From: Pseudomonas marginalis
Lineage (GTDB): Bacteria; Pseudomonadota; Gammaproteobacteria; Pseudomonadales; Pseudomonadaceae
DNA length: 64,000 bases
Assembly: GCF_900105325.1 (NCBI RefSeq)
Contig: NZ_FNSU01000004.1
Location: 310,001-374,000 of the forward strand
Direction of reading: 5' to 3'
The translations under genes and the position numbers were made by a program. Positions 18,195 through 26,037 of the stretch are shown here, piece after piece. The notes below the pieces were generated by a model. That model saw only the letters and a list, made by a program, of their open reading frames with translations, made no database searches and was not told the origin of the DNA. Position 1 is the first letter of the stretch. The number at the start of each line of letters is the position of its first letter.

Positions 18195-18921
18195 AGTCCG
18201 CGATCTGGTAAAAGTCTTCGATACCCGCGGGCATGTGGTGCGCGCGGTGGACCATGTGACCACCCAGGTGGCCAAGGGCGAAGTGTTGGTGGTGATCGGC
18301 CCGTCCGGCTCCGGCAAGTCCACGTTCCTGCGTTGCCTCAATGGCCTGGAAGAGTTCGATTCCGGCTCGGTGAGCATCGATGGCCTGCAACTGGCCGACC
18401 CGAAAACCGATGTGAATGCCTATCGCCGTGAAGTCGGCATGGTGTTCCAGCACTTCAACCTGTTCCCCCACATGACCGTGCTGGAAAACCTGTGCCTGGC
18501 GCAAAAAGTCGTGCGCAAGCGCGGTAAGAAAGAGCGCGAAGCCAAGGCCCTGGCGCTGCTGGAAAAGGTCGGCATTGCGCAGAAAGCCAACGAGTTCCCG
18601 TCGCGGCTTTCCGGTGGCCAGCAACAGCGCGTGGCGATTGCCCGGGCGTTGGCGATGGAGCCCAAGGTGATGCTGTTCGACGAGCCCACCTCGGCCCTCG
18701 ACCCGGAAATGGTCGGCGAGGTGCTGGACGTGATGAAGACCCTGGCCCTGGAAGGCATGACCATGGTCTGCGTCACTCACGAAATGGGTTTTGCCCGTGA
18801 AGTGGCGGACCGGGTGCTGTTCTTCGATCATGGCAAGTTGCTGGAAGATGCGGCCCCGGCCGAGTTCTTCGCGGCGCCCAAAGACCCGCGTGCCCAGGCG
18901 TTCCTGCGCCAGGTGCTATAG
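18187..18921 (+). CDS. Amino acid ABC transporter ATP-binding protein
   Basis: A 244-residue cytoplasmic ATPase of the GlnQ/HisP type. Walker A is GPSGSGKST near 39-47, the Q-loop is in VGMVFQHFNLFPHMTVLEN, the signature LSGGQQQRVAIARAL is near 140-155, Walker B is VMLFDEPTSALDPE and the switch His is in CVTHEMGFA. The start is GTG at 18187, which overlaps the end of the permease gene; GGAGG at 18172-18176 serves as ribosome site. It ends only 12 bases from the convergent chemoreceptor gene. Confidence 0.95.
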   Translation: MIEVRDLVKVFDTRGHVVRAVDHVTTQVAKGEVLVVIGPSGSGKSTFLRCLNGLEEFDSGSVSIDGLQLADPKTDVNAYRREVGMVFQHFNLFPHMTVLENLCLAQKVVRKRGKKEREAKALALLEKVGIAQKANEFPSRLSGGQQQRVAIARALAMEPKVMLFDEPTSALDPEMVGEVLDVMKTLALEGMTMVCVTHEMGFAREVADRVLFFDHGKLLEDAAPAEFFAAPKDPRAQAFLRQVL

Positions 18922-18933
18922 GGCGCGGGGCGT

Positions 18934-20841
18934 TCATACCTTGAACCGCCCCACGCATTGCTGCAAATCCGTTCCCAACCGCGCCAGTTCGATACTGGCC
19001 GCTGCCGTCTGTTCACTGGCGGCGGCGGTTTGCTCCGAGGCGTCGCGTACTTTCAATACGCTGCGATTGATCTCTTCGGCCACCGCACTTTGCTCCTCGG
19101 CGGCAGCGGCGATCTGCGGGTTCATTTCCTGGATGACCGACACCGTGCGGGCGATCTCCGTCAGGGAGTCCCCGGCGTTGCGGGCCAGGCCGACGCTGTT
19201 GTCGGTCAGGGTGCGGCTGTAGTCCATGATGTCGGCCACTTGTTGGGTTCCGCTGTGCAGGCCGCCAATCAGCTCTTCGATTTCCTCGGCGGACTGCTGG
19301 GTCCGTTGGGCGAGACCGCGCACCTCATCGGCGACCACCGCGAAGCCTTGACCGGCCTCGCCGGCCCGTGCGGCTTCTATCGCAGCGTTGAGCGCCAGCA
19401 GGTTGGTCTGCTGTGACACGGACTTGATCACATCCAGCACGCTGCTGATTTTCTGGCTTTCCCGTTGCAGCCCAATCATGGCCTGGCCTGCGCGCGCCAT
19501 TTCATGGGCAAGGTGCTCGATTTGCGCCACGACATCCGTCACCACCTGATCGCCCAGCTCAGTCTGTTGATTGGCCTGTCCGGCGGCGAGGGACGCCTGC
19601 TCGGCGTGGCGCGCAACCTCCTGGGCGGTGGCGAGCATCTGGTTCATGGCGGCGGCGACCTGCTCGGTTTCATCGCGCTGATTATTCACCCCTGCGCGAG
19701 TTTGTTCGGTCACGGTGGAGAGCTCCTCGGCGGCGCTGGCAATTTGCCGCGCGTTGTCGCTGATGTTGCCAATCAGCCCCCGCAGGTTCAGCGTCATTTG
19801 GCTCATGCTGCGTTGCAGTTGACCCAACTCGTCACGCCGTCGGGATTGCACGTCATGGCTCAGGTCGCCTTGCGCAATGCGATTGGCGGCGGACAGCGCT
19901 TTGCGCAGCGGTTTCACGATTTGCCCGGCAATCAGCCAGGCCGCCAGGGCTCCGAGGAGCAAGGCTGCAGCGGTCGTACCAAGGGTTTGGGTGCGGGCTT
20001 GTTCGGCTTCGCGTTCGCGTCGTTGAGTCTGGTCCTGGCTCAAGAGATCGCTCTGGGCGAGCAGTTGGTCCAGCTGCTGTTCCAATTGATTTTGCGCGCC
20101 TTCGGTTGTGAGTTGCGTGTCCTTGAGGCGTGTGAGGTGGGTGCGGATACTGAGCACGGTATTTTTCAGGGCGCCGCTGTCGACCGGCAATTTTGCTACG
20201 CCAGCCTGGGCGAGTTCGAGGTTACGCTCGGCGTCGCTGACGGCCTGGGCGTAGGCATCCAGCGAGCTGGCGGCCCAGGCAGGGGTTTGGGCGCGATCCT
20301 CCGCCTGCTCTATGGCCTGGCGCAGGTTTTCGATGGCATCGAGGGCTTTTTCATCCTCCTGGTCGGGTAAGTCGCTGGCCAGTTGTGCCAGCACGTCACC
20401 GGTGCGTACGGAGCTCTGCTTCAGTTGTTCACGGGCACTCTCACGTTTCTCGACCAGGGCAGGCACCTCCTTGAGCGTGGTTTTGAACGTTGCGGAGAGG
20501 CGGGTCATCTCCTGCAGGTATTGAATGGATTTGGGGACTTTGAGCCGGTTGGAAAGCTCGCTCAGGAGCCCGTCTATTTTTTCTATGCTCAGGCTCAATT
20601 TGTTGAGGCTGTTGGTATCGTCCAGGGTTCGGTAGACGATTCTGTCGGCCCGCAGTTCTTCACCCGTTACGGCCAGTTGCGCGAGCACGGTCAGGGTTTG
20701 CGAGCGGTAAAGGGACGCGGCCAGCGCCTGCCAGCCAGTCACGGCAATCACAAGGCTCAATGCCAGGACCAGGGAGAAGCCCAGGGCCAGTTTGAGAGTG
20801 ACACTGGCGTCACCCAACAGGTAAGTCATTCGACGAAGCAT
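18934..20841 (-). CDS. Methyl-accepting chemotaxis protein with long helical sensor (HBM-like), copy 1
   Basis: A 635-residue transmembrane chemoreceptor. TM1 is at about 17-38, TM2 at about 287-308. The roughly 245-residue periplasmic part is all helical by composition, the length expected for an HBM sensor rather than a four-helix bundle. HAMP follows TM2; the signalling hairpin has the canonical tip SQQTNLLALNAAIEAARAGE near 475. There is no CheR-binding pentapeptide at the C-terminus (ends GRFKV). The start is the ATG at 20841, 6 bases after GGAGG; an in-frame TTG two codons earlier overlaps that spacing. The P. aeruginosa chemoreceptor at the same locus is, from memory, McpK, an alpha-ketoglutarate sensor; that ligand is only a suggestion here. 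Confidence 0.9.
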   Translation of the reverse strand: MLRRMTYLLGDASVTLKLALGFSLVLALSLVIAVTGWQALAASLYRSQTLTVLAQLAVTGEELRADRIVYRTLDDTNSLNKLSLSIEKIDGLLSELSNRLKVPKSIQYLQEMTRLSATFKTTLKEVPALVEKRESAREQLKQSSVRTGDVLAQLASDLPDQEDEKALDAIENLRQAIEQAEDRAQTPAWAASSLDAYAQAVSDAERNLELAQAGVAKLPVDSGALKNTVLSIRTHLTRLKDTQLTTEGAQNQLEQQLDQLLAQSDLLSQDQTQRREREAEQARTQTLGTTAAALLLGALAAWLIAGQIVKPLRKALSAANRIAQGDLSHDVQSRRRDELGQLQRSMSQMTLNLRGLIGNISDNARQIASAAEELSTVTEQTRAGVNNQRDETEQVAAAMNQMLATAQEVARHAEQASLAAGQANQQTELGDQVVTDVVAQIEHLAHEMARAGQAMIGLQRESQKISSVLDVIKSVSQQTNLLALNAAIEAARAGEAGQGFAVVADEVRGLAQRTQQSAEEIEELIGGLHSGTQQVADIMDYSRTLTDNSVGLARNAGDSLTEIARTVSVIQEMNPQIAAAAEEQSAVAEEINRSVLKVRDASEQTAAASEQTAAASIELARLGTDLQQCVGRFKV

Positions 20842-20971
20842 GATCAACCTCCGACAAGTGAACAGTGGGCGTTCTCAACATGCGCAGGCACATTGAGCTG
20901 AATTGAACGCTAGTTCTCTCGGCGCAGAGGTGGGGCTGATAAACGCGTAGGAAATTTCACAGATTGCAGGC

Positions 20972-20992
20972 GGCGACCCAGGGCGGGTCGCC
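20972..20992 (-). terminator. Perfect hairpin after the second chemoreceptor gene
   Basis: GGCGACCC (20972-20979) pairs perfectly with GGGTCGCC (20985-20992), 14 bases past the stop of the chemoreceptor gene at 21007-22923. There is no long T run on the minus strand, so termination is possible but not certain. Confidence 0.4.
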
Positions 20993-21006
20993 ACGCGGGG
21001 AAGGGG

Positions 21007-22923
21007 TCAGACCCGGAAGCGGCCGACCAGCGCCTGGAGATGGGTGCCCAGGCGCGCCAGTTCGGTACTCGATGCGGCAGTCTCTTCACTGGCCGAAGCC
21101 GTCTGCTCGGAGATATCACGCACGTTCAACACACTGCGATTGATCTCTTCCGCCACGGCGCTTTGCTGCTCGGCGGCGGTGGCGATCTGGGAGTTCATCG
21201 CCTGGATGGTCGAGACCGTGCGTGTGATGTTCTCCAAGGCGCTGCCGGCGCGGCGCGTCAACTCGACACTGCTGTCGGTGAGGCCACGGCTGTTGTCCAT
21301 GATGTTCGCCACCTGCTGGGTGCCGCTTTGCAGGCCGACGATCAGCTCTTCGATCTCTTCGGTGGACTTCTGGGTGCGCTGGGCCAGGCTGCGTACTTCA
21401 TCGGCCACCACCGCGAAACCGCGTCCGGCCTCACCGGCCCGTGCCGCTTCAATGGCTGCGTTGAGGGCCAGCAGGTTGGTTTGCTGGGCCACGGACTTGA
21501 TCACATCGAGCACGCTGCCGATCTTGTCGCTTTCGCGCTTCAGATCGGCCATGGCGACCGTGGAGTTGCCGACTTCAGTGGCGAGGCGTTCGATCTGGGC
21601 GATCGCTTCGCCGACCACTTTGTCGCCTTCACGGGCCTGCTGGTCGGCGGCCAGCGCGGCTTCCGAGGCTTCCTCGGCATTGCGCGCCACTTCCTGCACG
21701 GTAGCGGCCATTTCATTCATGGCGGTGGCCACCTGGTCGGTCTCGACTTTCTGGCTGTTGACCCCGGCGCTGGTCTGTTCGGTCACGGCCGACAGTTGCT
21801 CGGCAGCGCTGGCGATCTGGGTGACCCCTTCACTGATGCCGCCGATCAACTCGCGCAGGCCCATGGTCATGCTTTGCATGGCGCGTTGCAATTGGCCCAG
21901 CTCATCCTGGCGCAAGGAGGTGAGGTTGTGGCTCAGGTCGCCCGACGCGACACGCTCGGCGACCTGCAGGGTCTGGTTCAGGGGGAGGATGATCTGGCGG
22001 GTGATGGCCCAGGCGGCAACCAGGCCGAAGATCAGCGCCAGCACGGTGGCCATTAGCAGCAAGTATTTGGCTTGCGCGGCATCCGCATCGCGTACCGCGG
22101 TCTGGGAAACCGTCAGTTTGTCACTGTGGCCCAGCAGGATATCGCCCTGGGCAGACATGGTCTTGAGTGCCGCTGCGCTGGCCACTTGAGAGTCGCGGTA
22201 TTGGCTGACGGCGGCGCGGTAGGCTTGCAGTGAGACGCTGGCCTGTTGCAGGTTGGCTGAATACTGATCAGGTATTTGGCTGGTGAGGCTGGTGATTTTT
22301 TTCAGCGCGTTGTCGATGGCATCCAGCGCGGGCTGCTCGGCCTCGACCTTGCCGCTGTAGGTGTAGCCCCGTACTTGGAAGCGCGCTTGCTGGATCAGTT
22401 TGCTCAGGTCCACCACGCTGTTGAACAGCGTGACACTGTCGCCTTGCAGCAGGGATTTCTCCACTTCGCTGACCTTGAGTACCGCATTATCGGCGGTATC
22501 GCCCAGCTTGCTGCGGGCATTTTCGCGGTTGGTGCCTGCCTGCACCATATCGTTGAACGCGCGCTTGTACTGGTCCACGGCGGCCAATTGCTCATCGACC
22601 AGGGCGGCATCCGTGGGTTGTTCGATCAGGCTGCGTGCGGTCTTCAGGCCAGTGTCCAGCTTGTTCAGCAGCTCGCTGACGGCGGTCGGGCCTTGTTCGC
22701 CACGGCGCATCTCGTAGTCGAGGCGTGCCAGGCGCAGGTCTTTGGTCAAGCCGTTGAGGCTGGAGATGTAACCCAGCTTGTCACCACGGCTGATCACGTC
22801 GCCCAGGCCGCTCCAGCCGGTGAAGGTGATCATCAGTGTCAACAGCAATACCAGGCCAAAGCCCACCGCCAGCTTGGTTTTGACGCTGACATTTCCCAGT
22901 TTTTCGGCTAACCAACGATACAT
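21007..22923 (-). CDS. Methyl-accepting chemotaxis protein with long helical sensor (HBM-like), copy 2
   Basis: A 638-residue chemoreceptor, a tandem paralogue of the one at 18934-20841. TM1 is at about 17-40 and TM2 near 290-312, with about 250 helical residues between them that diverge strongly from copy 1. HAMP and the signalling domain are nearly the same; the tip AQQTNLLALNAAIEAARAGEAG is intact. It ends GRFRV with no CheR tether. The start is the ATG at 22923, after GGGGAG 8 bases upstream; earlier in-frame codons lack a ribosome site. The difference limited to the sensor suggests duplication followed by ligand divergence. Confidence 0.9.
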   Translation of the reverse strand: MYRWLAEKLGNVSVKTKLAVGFGLVLLLTLMITFTGWSGLGDVISRGDKLGYISSLNGLTKDLRLARLDYEMRRGEQGPTAVSELLNKLDTGLKTARSLIEQPTDAALVDEQLAAVDQYKRAFNDMVQAGTNRENARSKLGDTADNAVLKVSEVEKSLLQGDSVTLFNSVVDLSKLIQQARFQVRGYTYSGKVEAEQPALDAIDNALKKITSLTSQIPDQYSANLQQASVSLQAYRAAVSQYRDSQVASAAALKTMSAQGDILLGHSDKLTVSQTAVRDADAAQAKYLLLMATVLALIFGLVAAWAITRQIILPLNQTLQVAERVASGDLSHNLTSLRQDELGQLQRAMQSMTMGLRELIGGISEGVTQIASAAEQLSAVTEQTSAGVNSQKVETDQVATAMNEMAATVQEVARNAEEASEAALAADQQAREGDKVVGEAIAQIERLATEVGNSTVAMADLKRESDKIGSVLDVIKSVAQQTNLLALNAAIEAARAGEAGRGFAVVADEVRSLAQRTQKSTEEIEELIVGLQSGTQQVANIMDNSRGLTDSSVELTRRAGSALENITRTVSTIQAMNSQIATAAEQQSAVAEEINRSVLNVRDISEQTASASEETAASSTELARLGTHLQALVGRFRV

Positions 22924-23003
22924 GCTGCGAACTCCCCTGGAACAAAGCTTGGACTTATTCACGGGTTATCGGCTTGCATGCGGAATTCTGTAGCGACGCT
23001 GTC

Positions 23004-23037
23004 CCCTGTGGGGGGGAGCAAGCCCCCTCCCACAGGG
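23004..23037. repeat. Single REP hairpin (GTGGGAGGGGGCTTGCT class)
   Basis: CCCTGTGGG (23004-23012) and CCCACAGGG (23029-23037) form a perfect stem around a G/C-rich centre. It matches one arm of the REPIN at 46450. It lies 14 bases downstream of the rsmE stop and could also end that transcript. Confidence 0.7.
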
Positions 23038-23050
23038 TTATGCGGTGTGG

Positions 23051-23758
23051 TTAGAAAAGGCGGGCGAGCAGGGCGGTGACGGCCGTTTCGACGCGCAGGA
23101 TGCGGGCGCCCAATTGCACCGGCTGCAAGCCGGCCTTGGCCAGCAGGTCCACCTCATAGGGGATCCAGCCACCTTCCGGGCCTATGGCCAGGGTGACCGG
23201 TTCATCCAGCCCACGGGGGCAGGCTGGGTAGTCGCCTGGATGGCCAATCAGGCCAAGGGTGCCTGCGGTCATGGCCGGCAGGCGGTCTTCGACGAAGGGC
23301 TTGAAGCGCTTTTCGATAACGATTTGCGGCAGTACCGTGTCCCGCGCCTGTTCCAGGCCGAGGATCAGTTGTTCGCGAATGGCCTCGGGCTCCAGGAAGG
23401 GGGTCTGCCAGAAGCTTTTTTCCACCCGGTAGCTGTTGACCAGCACCACTTTCGGCACGCCCATGGCCGCCACGGTTTGCAGGACCCGGCGCAGCATCTT
23501 CGGACGTGGCAGGGCCAGCAGCAGGGTCAGGGGCAGTTTGACCGGCGGTGGTTGGTCGAAGCTCACTTGCAGTTCGGCTTCGCGGGCTTCCAGGCGCAGC
23601 AATTGCGCGTTGCCCATCAACCCGCCAAGGCGCCCGACCCGCAGGCTGTCGCCTACGGCGGCGCGGTGGACTTCCTGCATATGCACCAGGCGCCGATCAC
23701 GCAGGATCACCCGGTCGGCCGCGATAAAGTCGGCATCGAACAGCAGCAGCAGGTTCAC
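23051..23758 (-). CDS. rsmE: 16S rRNA (uracil-1498-N3) methyltransferase
   Basis: SAM-dependent SPOUT methyltransferase that makes m3U1498 in 16S rRNA. The protein is 235 residues. The C-terminal knot motifs TLAIGPEGGW near 190 and LGARILRVETAVTALL at the end identify RsmE. It starts with GTG overlapping the TGA of tatC (GTGA), so it is coupled to the tat genes. Function is housekeeping; nothing odd is seen. Confidence 0.95.
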   Translation of the reverse strand: MNLLLLFDADFIAADRVILRDRRLVHMQEVHRAAVGDSLRVGRLGGLMGNAQLLRLEAREAELQVSFDQPPPVKLPLTLLLALPRPKMLRRVLQTVAAMGVPKVVLVNSYRVEKSFWQTPFLEPEAIREQLILGLEQARDTVLPQIVIEKRFKPFVEDRLPAMTAGTLGLIGHPGDYPACPRGLDEPVTLAIGPEGGWIPYEVDLLAKAGLQPVQLGARILRVETAVTALLARLF

Positions 23759-24546
23759 GGCTGGGTCGCTGGCGGCTGGTCGTCGTCTGCGGGTTGGTCA
23801 TCCGGGTGATCGCCACGCTTGCTGATCAGGCCGCTGAACAGGATGCCGATCTCGAACAGCATCCACATCGGCACGGCCAGCAGGGTCTGGGAGAAGATGT
23901 CCGGCGGCGTGAGGATCATGCCGACCACGAAGCAGCCGATGATCACGTACGGGCGGATCTTCTTCAGGTACTGCACGTTGACCACGCCGATCCACACCAG
24001 CAACACCACGGCCACGGGGATTTCGAAGGCGACGCCAAAGGCGAAGAACAGCGTCATCACGAAGTCGAGGTAGCTGGTGATGTCCGTCATCATCTCCACG
24101 CCGGCCGGGGTGGCGGCGGCGAAGAACTTGAAGATCAACGGGAACACCAGGAAGTAGGCGAAGGCCATGCCGGTGTAGAACAGCAGGATGCTCGACACCA
24201 GCAAGGGCACGGCGATGCGCTTCTCATGCTTGTACAGGCCCGGCGCGATAAAGCCCCAGATCTGGTGCAGGATCACCGGGATCGCCAGGAACAGCGAGAC
24301 CATCATCGTCAGCTTCAACGGTGTGAGGAAGGGCGATGACACATCGGTGGCAATCATCGTCGCGCCGGCCGGCAGGTACTGGCGCAGCGGCGTGGAGACG
24401 AAGGTGTAGATCTGCTGGGTAAAGGCGAACAGCCCGGCAAAGATCACGAAGATCGCGGCCACGCAACGCAGCAGGCGGGTCCGCAGCTCGGTCAGGTGCG
24501 AGACCAGCGGCATATGCTGGTCGTTTTCCGGTTTATCAGCGCTCAT
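23755..24546 (-). CDS. tatC: Sec-independent protein translocase TatC
   Basis: Six-span inner-membrane core of the twin-arginine translocase, binding the RR signal with TatB. It has 263 residues. The N-terminus shows the cytosolic SHLTELRTRLLRC stretch (key SHLxELRxR), and QIWGFIAPGLYKHEK lies between TM2 and TM3 with the conserved FxxPGL Glu-containing loop. The C-terminus is acidic (DDQPADDDQP). It overlaps tatB by 4 bases and rsmE by 4 bases. Confidence 0.97.
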   Translation of the reverse strand: MSADKPENDQHMPLVSHLTELRTRLLRCVAAIFVIFAGLFAFTQQIYTFVSTPLRQYLPAGATMIATDVSSPFLTPLKLTMMVSLFLAIPVILHQIWGFIAPGLYKHEKRIAVPLLVSSILLFYTGMAFAYFLVFPLIFKFFAAATPAGVEMMTDITSYLDFVMTLFFAFGVAFEIPVAVVLLVWIGVVNVQYLKKIRPYVIIGCFVVGMILTPPDIFSQTLLAVPMWMLFEIGILFSGLISKRGDHPDDQPADDDQPPATQP

Positions 24547-24953
24547 GGGGCTCGCGGCGGCAATGTAGGGTCATGGGGCGCGGGCGACGCAGCGGGCGTC
24601 GGCGCAGGCTCGGTTGGAGCGGTCGGGGTCGGGGCGGCGGGCGGGGTATCCACCGCAGGCGCGATGCTGTGCTCGGCCCCAGGCTCCACCGGTTTGGCGG
24701 GCTCCTGCACCGGCGACAGGATCTTCCGGGCTTCCTGCTCCAGCGACAGAATATGTTCGTTGTGCAGTTGGCGACGGATCTCGTCGGCGCCGATTTCCCG
24801 TTCAACTTCCTGTTTGATGGCGTTGAAACTGCGTTTCAGGCGCCCGATCCACAGGCCGGCCGTGCGCGCGGCACCGGGCAGGCGTTCCGGCCCCAGTACC
24901 AGCAAGGCAACCAGGCCGACGAGCAGCAGTTCAGAGAAGCTGATACCAAACAT
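24543..24953 (-). CDS. tatB: Sec-independent protein translocase TatB
   Basis: Single-span partner of TatC in signal-peptide recognition. The 136-residue protein starts MFGISFSELLLVGLVALLVLGPERLP, with the family Glu in the membrane helix and the Gly-Pro hinge, followed by an amphipathic helix (AARTAGLWIGRLKRSFNAIKQEV). The C-terminal third is Pro/Ala-rich and disordered. It lies 10 bases after tatA. Confidence 0.95.
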   Translation of the reverse strand: MFGISFSELLLVGLVALLVLGPERLPGAARTAGLWIGRLKRSFNAIKQEVEREIGADEIRRQLHNEHILSLEQEARKILSPVQEPAKPVEPGAEHSIAPAVDTPPAAPTPTAPTEPAPTPAASPAPHDPTLPPRAP

Positions 24954-24963
24954 TAGTCAGTGC

Positions 24964-25242
24964 TCACGAGTCTTTGCGGGTCGGCTCTTCGACTTTTTCA
25001 GCCTGCACGTCGAAGGTACGACGCTCGGTGATCGGCTGGGTGGCCTGGGGGTGTACAGGCTGGGCCGGTGGCACCGGGTTGGCGGCCGGGTCGGCAGGCT
25101 TCTCATCGTCGTTCATGGCTTTACGGAAGCCCTTGATCGACTCGCCCACGTCGGTGCCGAGATTTTTGAGTTTCTTGGTGCCGAATACCAGTACCACTAC
25201 CACCAGGATGACGATCCAGTGTTTCCAGTCAAAAATGCCCAT
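24964..25242 (-). CDS. tatA: Sec-independent protein translocase TatA
   Basis: Pore-forming component of the Tat translocase. The 92-residue protein begins MGIFDWKHWIVILVVVVLVFGTKKLKNLGTDVGESIKGFRKAM, with the short membrane helix, the FGTKKL hinge and the amphipathic helix. The tail is charged and Pro-rich. It follows hisE by 26 bases in a hisI-hisE-tatABC run. Confidence 0.96.
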   Translation of the reverse strand: MGIFDWKHWIVILVVVVLVFGTKKLKNLGTDVGESIKGFRKAMNDDEKPADPAANPVPPAQPVHPQATQPITERRTFDVQAEKVEEPTRKDS

Positions 25243-25268
25243 GCTGCAAATCCTCTAGTAAAAGTTAT

Positions 25269-25601
25269 TCAAGCGGACGGGCGCGAGGCCTTTTCGGCGT
25301 GCCCGGACAAGCCGAAGCGACGGTCCAGTTCATCCAGCACGGCCTGTGGATGCTGCCCCAGTTGGGCGAGCATGACCAGGCTATGGAACCACAAGTCGGC
25401 GGTCTCATAGATGACATCACTGCAATCGCCGCTGATTTGCGCGTCCTTGGCGGCGATGATGGTCTCGATGGACTCTTCGCCGAGTTTTTCCAGAATCTTG
25501 TTCAGGCCCTTGTGGTACAGGCTGGCGACGTAGGAGCTGTCGGCGTCCGCACCTTTGCGGTCCTCCAGCACCTGGGCCACACGGTTGAGGGTATCGCTCA
25601 T
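25269..25601 (-). CDS. hisE: Phosphoribosyl-ATP pyrophosphatase
   Basis: Second step of histidine biosynthesis, removing pyrophosphate from PR-ATP. The 110-residue protein has the MazG-like pattern KILEKLGEESIETIIAAKD and DVIYETADLWFHSLVML with metal-binding acidic residues. The start is the ATG at 25601, two bases after the hisI stop. HisE is separate from HisI here, as usual in pseudomonads. Confidence 0.96.
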   Translation of the reverse strand: MSDTLNRVAQVLEDRKGADADSSYVASLYHKGLNKILEKLGEESIETIIAAKDAQISGDCSDVIYETADLWFHSLVMLAQLGQHPQAVLDELDRRFGLSGHAEKASRPSA

Positions 25602-25603
25602 GT

Positions 25604-25996
25604 TCAGTGTCCTGGCGAGTAGATGGCGTGCGGGTCTTTGAGCACCGGCTCTACAACCTTCCATTCGCCGTTCTCGAACACGCGATAGAAGCAGCTGTGG
25701 CGGCCGGTGTGGCAGGCGATGTCGCCGATCTGCTCGACCTTGAGGATCACCACGTCGGCGTCGCAGTCGATGCGCATCTCGTGCAGGGTTTGCACGTGCC
25801 CGGACTCTTCGCCCTTGCGCCACAGTTTGCCACGGGAACGTGACCAGTAAATGGCGCGCTGCTCAGTGGCGGTGAGGCTCAGGGCCTCGCGGTTCATCCA
25901 GGCCATCATCAGCACGCGCCCGGTCTTGTAGTCCTGGGCAATGGCCGGCACCAGGCCGTCACTGTCCCACTTGATCTCGTCCAGCCAGTCTTTCAT
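25604..25996 (-). CDS. hisI: Phosphoribosyl-AMP cyclohydrolase
   Basis: Third step of histidine biosynthesis, opening the adenine ring of PR-AMP. The 130-residue protein has VLMMAWMNREAL, YWSRSRGKLWRKGEESGH, the metal site DCDADVV and CHTGRHSCFYR with conserved Cys residues. The ATG at 25996 follows GGAG and starts MKDWLDEIKW as in relatives. Confidence 0.96.
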   Translation of the reverse strand: MKDWLDEIKWDSDGLVPAIAQDYKTGRVLMMAWMNREALSLTATEQRAIYWSRSRGKLWRKGEESGHVQTLHEMRIDCDADVVILKVEQIGDIACHTGRHSCFYRVFENGEWKVVEPVLKDPHAIYSPGH

Positions 25997-26037
25997 CTTC
26001 GGCTCCGGCAATTTGCGACAGTGTATAACCGGATGGG

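Noticed and set aside
24536..25258. Plus-strand frames across tatA and tatB
   Set aside because: They are out of step with clear TatA and TatB proteins on the minus strand and have low-complexity sequence.
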